This document shows, in pieces, positions 52,501-61,500 of a DNA stretch of 64,000 bases. The translations under genes were made by a program, and so were the position numbers. How positions within the stretch are numbered: the first letter of the stretch is position 1; each line of letters starts with the position of its first letter. Below the pieces are notes generated by a model. It saw nothing but the letters and a program-made list of their open reading frames with translations, was not told where the DNA came from and did not search any database. This DNA comes from Synanceia verrucosa (Eukaryota > Chordata > Actinopteri > Perciformes > Synanceiidae): assembly GCA_029721515.1 (NCBI GenBank), contig CM056562.1:12805335-12869334 (forward strand), in the 5' to 3' direction.

Positions 52501-55500
52501 CACTCATCCGTTCCTGTGTCAGGAATCGTCGTCAGACCTCCAGGGACCTTAAAAATGAGTGGGCACTGGCGAGAAATGTGACTTGCTCGGCAAGGACAGT
52601 TCAAAACTGACTTGTTGAAGCTGGTTTGAAGTCACACAGAGCACGCAAGAAGCCCTTCATCAATGAAAGGCAGATGAAGGCCCAGTTACTCTTTGCTCGA
52701 GACCACAAGGATTGGACTGTTGATGATTGGGCTAAGGTTCTCTTCAGTGATGAATCCAATTTTGAATTGATGCCCACTCCAGCCAACTTACTGGTTAGGA
52801 GGAAGCCTGGAGAAGCTTACAACCCAGACTGTCTTGCCCCTACAGTAAAACATGGGGGTGGATCAGTCATGATCTGGGGTTGTTTCAGTCTGAGTGGAAC
52901 AGGGCAAATGCAATTGTGTGAAGGCCGAATGAACCAGGTCAAGTACAGGACTACCCTTGAAAACAGTCTTCTTCCATCAGCTGGAAAACTCTTTCCTGCC
53001 TCGAATGACTGGATTTTCCAACAAGACAATGCCCCTTGCCACACGGCAAGGTCAGTTAAAGCCTGGATGGAGAACCACAACATTCGCACCATGCCTTGGC
53101 CTGCTCAATCACCAGATCTTAATCCAATTGAAAACCTGTGGAAAATCATCAAACTCAAAATGGAGAACCACAAGCCCAAAAACAAAGAAAATTTGTTTGA
53201 ATTTGTCCAACAGGAATGGGCTGCTGTGACAGCAGAACAATGTCAGAAGCTGGTGGAGAGCATGCCAAGACGCATGGCTGCAGTCATCAAAAACAATGGT
53301 TATGCAATCAAGTATTAACTCTTGTGTGTATCATGTGTTTAAAGCAAACAGAAAAGAAAACATGGAATGCTTAAAAGTAGTGTTTTTGGCGGTACAATGC
53401 CATAGCTATTGATGTAAGAATTTAAGTAATTTTGGTTATTATCAAGAAAACCATGGGAAATGAATAATCCTTAGTTCTTAAATTAAACTCTCATGAGCTA
53501 TTTTTGTTGTTATCATTATAATTGTCCAAACAAATGTACCTTTAGTTGAGCCAGGCATTAAAATTAACAAGAAATTGAAGAAAACAAGGGTGGTCTAATA
53601 ATTTTTTCCATGACTGTATATTGAAATAACACGTTTTAATCACATTTTAAATAGTGTGAAACCACAGAGCAGCCCCTTGATCATACCACTTTGTCAGCCT
53701 TGACCTCCATTATAATAACACTTAATGTCTTCAGAATAAAAGGAGCAACCCTCCTACCTCTGAAAGTAAAGAGGAATGAAACACCTGACCAACCCAGTCA
53801 CTTTTTATTTGAAATGGGATAAAATTAAATGATGAATGATTGTCATGCAGATGTGGAGTGAACATAAATGGCACATTAAAAGCAAACAAAATTGAGCAAT
53901 CAATATTATAAAACTTGGCCCACCATTAAAAAAAAACAAAAAAAAAAAAAAACAAACCTAACCCTAACTGCTAATGCCTTAAGACAGAAACAGGAAGAAG
54001 AAAAAGACATTTCAGGGCACAGTGCCAAACAGCCAATCTGCCCTTGAACCGTTATCTGTGGACGAACTTCAGCAGTCATGGTGACGAGGAGAACGGCGTG
54101 CTAGGTCTCGCTACAGCTTTTAACAAGCGAGCAGTCATGCATCTGTCGCCTCAACAGTCTTTTCGACACCTCACACGTCTCAAACATGGCAACATGCAGT
54201 CAATATGATGGAGTGATGTCCTCTGTGTGACAAGAACCTAATGAATCCATAATTGACTGTAAAGTGCATATAGCACAGTGTGTCTCATTTCCAAAAGACT
54301 AGATGAGTTGGAAAGTGCTAGTCCTGGTTTATTTTTAGATTTTAGAGCCTAAAATACAAACTTCACAAACAAACACTCCCAAACAGATGCCTTGAAATTA
54401 GCAGGGGCAGCGGGAGAAAATTAGTTGATATGATGAGTCGATATTCATCAGTCGACCCAATCTGCTTCCAGACATTTTAATCTGGGCTAAAGAAAAATAT
54501 GGGAGGCAAAAAATTGTAAAAAAAAAAAAAAAAAATCAAAAAAAAAAAATCATTAATTAATTATTCTATTCTTCTTCTGAATTTCTGAGTGAAGGAATTA
54601 TGATGTCATAACCCTTGTGACCTCTAACGACCCTCTCATTTTAGGTTTGTGGAATGCCAATCAGCCAAATTGTGTGAATAATCAAAAGCAATTAGAGAAG
54701 TATGTGGCAATGCTTGCAGGATTTATGTGAATATGTTAAATTTGATATTTAAATGCATTAGTTTGGTTATTTCAAGTCTAGAAACCACTTTGTACACTAA
54801 GTAGTTGTAATTAGCTACATTATACAGTCATTTCTTCTTTATTAAAGGGTGGGGCTCCTCTCCCTCCTTCTGTTTGGCTCCACCATCACAAGTAGAAAAA
54901 GGCTACAAAGAGGAGGCTTGTGTAGGAGACCTATGTCCCCCCCAGAAGTCACATGGCTCCCACTGATTTCAGCAAGCAACCCCCCCCCCCTTCTCACACA
55001 CACAAGTCACATACTCCCATCTATTCTGCTCCAAGCTATTTCTGTTCATTATTGACCACTGTGGCTTTTAAAATAACCTTAATGAGCATGCATGATTATG
55101 TGAACTAAAACGCTACACTCCAGCAGAGGCACACCTGTGTGTGATTTTTTTTTTTTTAATTTTATATTTCCCCCATGTAGTTGCACATTAGAGGGAAGGG
55201 AGATGTGTCTCTTGGGATCTGGGACAGGTTTTCCTTTTATGAGTGTGTTTGATATTCGGGACATGCTCTGGCCTTAAGAGCTCCATGATTCATTGCAGGA
55301 GGCGACATTCGCCTGTAGCAGAGATCCACAGCAGACACTAATAATAGTCTACCCTGACTTAGTATCCCATGTGACTGTCTTAATGCTACCTAACACTCAG
55401 AAACTAGTAAAAGTAGTTTTAGAAATATACAGGCTCTGACGTTTCCCCACTTGAAAAATAAAAAGGACAGAGTCTTTTGACAGGGCTGGAAGTGACTTTG

Positions 55501-58500
55501 CACAGAAGGCTCCTTTGTTTTATTATGAGCCCATAAAATGGCACTTCTCCAAGTTGGTTAAAACGAGGTGGCACAGAGAGAGCAAGAAATCATCAGCCTG
55601 TTGCTGTTATTTTCATCTGTATCGATTGAACTGATGCCTGGTGTTTGAGATGCCCCTCATTTTTAATTAAAGTACCCTTCAGGAGATAGAAGCCCACTGA
55701 TAAAAAAAAATGTCTTTTGAGTATGATGCAAATATTCTGTTCCCACCTCTATTTTTTCTGTGTTTCTGCATGTCTGGTTATCATTGTGAATTATTTATAG
55801 CCTATACTGTGAGCAGCTCATAGAAAAAACAATATGTTTATTTATTTGAATTCATGTCATTCAACATTGATGACACGTCAGTGCCACTCCTCCAATCCAG
55901 ATTTTTTTTGTCTCTGAAATTCTACTAAAAAAAATGTGATCAAATCCTGGATAGAGGATGGTGCTGTCACATGGGGGCACTGTTAAGCTGTAAATTGCAT
56001 CACAGTGATATGAGGCAGTGATATCCACACAAAATGGTTGCAGCAAATTCACCAGTAAACCTCAGCACAATTATAGACTCCACCATTTTAATATTTTTCC
56101 CTCCTACCAAAAATGACATGGACAGGGAGTCTGGGAACTATATGATGCGCTGCGTTGGTTTGCTTACACATTTGGCTGTTGTCATGTTCCAGTGATTGGT
56201 TTGTTGGGAGGCAGGTGTCTGGCAGCATGTGTGGGTGGGTGCACGTGTGCCATATGTGCCATCCCACACTGACGATAGTGTTTGAGTATAATGGTATCTT
56301 TGCGCTTGTCTTTCAGGCATACGGCATGTCTGTGCTGCCTCTGAATCTGATAAAGGGCACACGGAGTGTGCTGTACGAACGCCTGGAGAACACAGAGGAC
56401 ATTGATGATGTTGAGCATCAGATAGAAAAGCTGAAATCCAAGGTTGGTCTCGCCAAGTGACACAAACTACAGCAAATGATTAATAAGCATAAACAGGTAC
56501 ATAAAGTGGTCAAATAGTCCTAAATGCTTTTTTTATCTTCTGTGCTTATGAAATAATCTAGTTTTAAAATGACTCTGTAACTTTAAAACAAAAACTTTAA
56601 AAGTACTTTCACCAAAGACAGTGCGGCTGCGAGGAATGACATACATAGTTTGCTGCATGACCGAAGCTTGCAGTTACTCATCGTTTTCAACAGAGAGAAC
56701 ATAAATAAGGAGGCAGTTCATGTAATATGGCCTCATAAAGAAAAATGTATCATCTTTCCATCCTACCCTGAATCGGTAATAAATTCTAACCCAGCATGGT
56801 ACGCTGAATCCAGCATTTTCATCAAACACCAAGCACAGAAGACCAGTGCATTGGTTATTCCTCCTCTATATATTTAGTGAACACCAGGTATGACCATAAC
56901 AAGGACAACTAAAGTGCAATATAGAACACAAAATAATTGCTTCAATTTACTTGTGAATGATTTTGTTGAAGGTATAGAAATACTATGTACTAGTGATAAT
57001 CATTTACTGGGAACCAAAGTATACTTGAATCTTTAAACCGCAGACTAAACCACAAAACAAACTATTATTTGAGCTGTTTACTTTAAATAGACCAAAGCAG
57101 GTATAACTAAGTAGACATAGACACATATGGGTATATATTAACTTATTTAGTTTGGTCTTTTCACCAGTGCAACGATGGACGTCCCTTGTCCTCTAGGGAC
57201 AGACACAACCTGCAGGAGCTGGAGGGCAAACTACAGGTCCTCCGGCGCAGGGGGAGACACCTGGAAATTGCAGAGAGGAACTGCTGCACTAAAGTGGGCA
57301 GTGCTCTCAGACCTTTCAAGGTGAGTCCTCATTATGGAATTGGCTACCATTCACAAAGTAAATTATATGTTCAATATTGACTGTCTTGTGTGTAAAATCG
57401 AATCCTTTCACTGTCTATATATTGGATGTGATCTTGTATTAAGTGCTTTTTAATTGTCCTTCAAATTGATTTGTAGATGCTGCACAATATACCACAGCTA
57501 ATTTTGTGTATCTTTACTTAATAGTTGTGTCATTTAAGACATTTTGTTCAGCCAGGTATCATACCAAGAATTGTTTTGACCAGCCTCAGCATCCTCCTCC
57601 TTAACTCATTCTTTGTGCTCAAGTTTTAATCTGGACTGCTCTAGATTTACTTTTAGTTCCACTTTACACAACCGCATATTTACATGATTCCCACGGGTAG
57701 TCTATTCACCTAATTTACTCTGAAGTCTCTCAGGGTGTCTCACATTTCACAGACAGGATGGTTCCCCAGAGAAAAACCATAGCAACCACAAACTTCTCTT
57801 TGATTTTACTTTTTTGGGTTGGGCAATCAATACTTGGACCCCATATATCCAATTTTAATATCATTGTTCCCATATTCAAATTTGTTGGGGGTTGGGAAAG
57901 AGGTGGGTTATAGGAGTGCTTATTTAAAGACAAAAAGCAGAACTATCTCTCGACACAGAAAGGTACATATCCTTCCTCTGGTCCTATACTATCATACATA
58001 ACCACCACTTTGTACACATCTCATTGATCAGTTACAAACTGGCAATTTACACAGTTTCTTACAGTAGTCAGTGCGGCTTCAACCATCAATATTGCTCTAA
58101 GCTACATCCTAGAGACTCACAAACCATTCACACAGTTCCCTCAAGGATGCCTGTTCCCTCCAATTAACTTACTGTATCCTTATCCCAAACCACTTGGTTA
58201 CCAGGGTGCAACAGCTGGGAACATCAGCATTGTTCTGCTCAGTTTGCCATTAACAACAGCGCTTTTTTGTATTTTCAAAAACATACTCCATTTGACTTTG
58301 AGATAACCCTGAGGCTGACCAATACAGCTTAGAATAATTGAATCATGGGTGCAGTTATTTTTGTTTGTGTTGGTTTAGCAAAGATTTTTCCCTAAACCAA
58401 AAGAATCAAAAACATGTATTGATTTTAATGTACAACAGATTTGTCAGCCTCTTAGCACCAAAAACATGGTGACCAGACTGTCTCTAAAATGTAAACTCCA

Positions 58501-61500
58501 CTAAAAGGACATATCTTGTTGCATCTTACCTCTTTACACCTTACAGACAGCAATCTCCTCACACACTTCCTGCTTTAGGTGTTGAATATGAGAAGAGTAA
58601 TGGGACTGGCCACAATGCTAATGATTCACTGCAATAATCTCCACAGGCTTCTATTCAGATTTTACTTTACCCAGCCCTCATACACATCTAGGTGCTAGTG
58701 CTTGTGGATAGCTTTTATATAACAAAATAACATGCAAGCTTGATATCTTCTTTTGTTCCCTTCATATACAACACAGCAATGATGATGCACAGTCAAAATA
58801 TATATTTAAATCACGTTTTCTGTGTTAAGGACACTAGAAGTTCCGACATCAATCTCCTGGTTCACATTCTATTTCCCACACCGCCAGTCATTTTCCAGTA
58901 TTTTACTGCACTGCAGGCATGCACAAACATATTGTATTTTGAACGAGTGTCTCTAACAGTTTGTCTTTAACCAAGAAGGCTGCTGCTAATGACAGTCCCC
59001 AGACTCAAATTTAAACCATAATGAGTCAGGAGATTTATTTACTGTATACTCAGGCACTGGTGTAGAGTGGCAAGCCAAGAGATTGCATTTTCTCCAGAGC
59101 AGTTAGACCACTGTCTCCTCAAACACATGCCGTTCTTGTTATATCGACTCTGGTTGTGGGCGAAAATTACTTGTTAGACATGCAGATATCTGTGTTTAAA
59201 TATTGTTGGGACCTCACCAACTATAGCAAAAACATAAGAAAGTTATCTCTTTGTTTGGCTTTTGTTCGGTTGGACCAGGAGAGTTAAAAGGGCAGTTTAA
59301 TCAGTACATCTTAATGACTGTTTTACCATTTCTTGTTTATATCAACAATAAAGACGAAACGAGTGCTGATTATCAGTTTCTTGATTGTAATTGATGCTTT
59401 GCTACAATTGTTGAGAAATTTCATCAAGGGGTGTTTAGTCAAAGCTAATTTGGTTGAATGTTGAGTTTTTATTTTGTTCTACAGTCAGATCACATTTTAT
59501 ATGTATTATAAATTATTGCCTGCTTTATTTGTCGCTATGGCTTGTACAAGATATTATATATTTTAGCCACGAATGCTCCCTTGAAGGCGAGCAGTTGATA
59601 GGGTTTATTGCCTTTTTGGCTGCCACCCACCTTGTACCTCCCTGGTTGCAACCTCCCCACTCTGTCTGGGCTGTGCCATTGCTTCCCCCGTCACCTCAGG
59701 CAACACTGCCAGACTGTGGCTGGCCAAGCCATATGGTCTCTCCTTGACAAAACACATGACAGAAAGGTTATATTTGCCATCCTTTGGTTGTGGGTACATA
59801 TCACTGTTTGATATTGTAATGTGCTGTATTTATTTATTTTTCAGATATTACTGGGCATTTTCTTTATCCTGGTTGCACTGCTGTTCACTGTTGCTCTGTT
59901 CATTTCAAAGTAAGTCACACTATGTGCTTTAACACGATAATTCCTAAGGGCAGGCAATGTGACTTAAAATGGAGAGTATAATTGTTCTACGTAATTATAT
60001 TCAGGAATGCTGGACATACTTTTGTACTGTATAAACATACTTACTTATTGCTTTTGTGTGTGTCTTTCAGTTTGGATAAAGCTCTCCACTCTGCTGGCAT
60101 CAGCTCTGGGTTCATAATCTTTGGCACCAACCTAACCAATCCTCTGAATGAACTTCTATTAGCCTTACAACCCGTGAGTATCCTCTCATCTCTCATGTCA
60201 AAAAGACGATTATCCTCCATTAAGATGTGCTTAAGGCCATATTTTCTTGTTTCTATCATCATTAACCTTTATTAAGCATTATTTAAACTGTGTAGAACTT
60301 GAATACATATGCTTCAGTATACTGGTAAGCTATGACGAAAGAAAATCTCTACTGCAAAAGCAGCTAGACCATAAGATAACAAATTACCAACATAAATTAT
60401 ATCGACATGAATTGTGGATTAAATCCCCACAGTACAATGCAAAACACAACCTAAACTTGGAAACTCGTAGATACTTTTTAATTAATCCAAAACGTATTTC
60501 TTTGCCTTTCTTGCCTGTTGTTTTTGAGCCATTTGAATAATTAAAACCAGATAATTTGGTTTTAAAAAAGTGTTGTGACTATACTTTGATACCATTAAAA
60601 AAAAAGTAAAAATGCAACCACAATCAGTGTCTTTGTTCATCATTTAATATATTTTTCTTTTTAACGTGATATTGAGATACACAACAACTTATGCAGACGA
60701 TTGCGTCTTCCCTCCAGGTCAGACTTAGTATTCTACAGCAGAATTTAAAGAAAAAAATGACTGACAGCTCAGACCATTACAAAAATGCTTCATAGATGGT
60801 GCCATTGATTATATGTCTGAGGCCAGTGTTTAGAAATATGACCTTGATATTTAAGGAGTTAAGTTCACCTTACAAGAATGGGATTCTATATGGGGACCAG
60901 ATTTGAGGTTAAATCAGAACATTACATGTTACAGAACATAATTGCTAAATGTCATGCACCAGCATCATGTTTTCATGTCCGGTTTGCATCTGCAAATAAT
61001 CAGAAAAGGTTAGAATACAGCTCTTGGCCATGTCTGAATGCACAGTGATCAGCTAGATGTTTTAATGTATTGATGGTTTTTGCCGATTAAGAAGCCCTTG
61101 AGAGGCCCGAATGTTTGGCTCTGAAAGCACTAATGTATGTCTAAGCGTATGTGAAGGCTGTAGTTGACCTCTCTCCTTGGTATCATAGGTTTTTCCATTG
61201 GATTACATCCTGATCACAGTCATCACCATGTACTTTGTAGTCACCTCCATGGCTGGCATTCGTAACATGGGCATCTGGTTCTTCTGGATAAGAGTAAGCA
61301 AAGACCCTGCTTCTGTTACCTTATTGCACGGAAATTAAATTAACAAAATTCATCTTTTCTTGTATTTCAGCTGTACAAAATCAGACCTAAGAGAACTCGG
61401 CCCCAGGCTCTTCTTTTCCTCTGTATGATTCTCCTCTTGATTGTCCTTCACACCAGCTACATGATCTACAGCCTGGCACCACAGTATGTGATGTATGGCA

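Larger units (their letters stand above)
52009..53616 (+). mobile_element. Complete Tc1/mariner transposon (1608 bp) with long terminal inverted repeats
   Basis: Ends begin CAGTCATGG followed by AAAAAATTATTAGACCACCC; the right end is the exact inverted copy for about 50 bp and then diverges. TA flanks both sides (52007-52008, 53617-53618). The element carries one transposase frame (52290-53318) in the gene's sense direction within lmbrd1 intron 7. The identical core of the two ends suggests a fairly recent insertion. Confidence 0.95.
48166..56316 (+). other. lmbrd1: lmbrd1 intron 7 (8.2 kb)
   Basis: Holds the possible hAT-type element (50115-50662) and the 1.6-kb Tc1 element (52009-53616), a CT run at 49026-49039 and A-rich tracts near 53,931-53,951 and 54,518-54,549. 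Otherwise no recognised content. Confidence 0.75.

Noticed and set aside
52626..53318. Catalytic half of the Tc1 transposase as a separate gene
   Set aside because: It begins at a TTG codon, not ATG, and is simply the continuation of the frame after the TGA.
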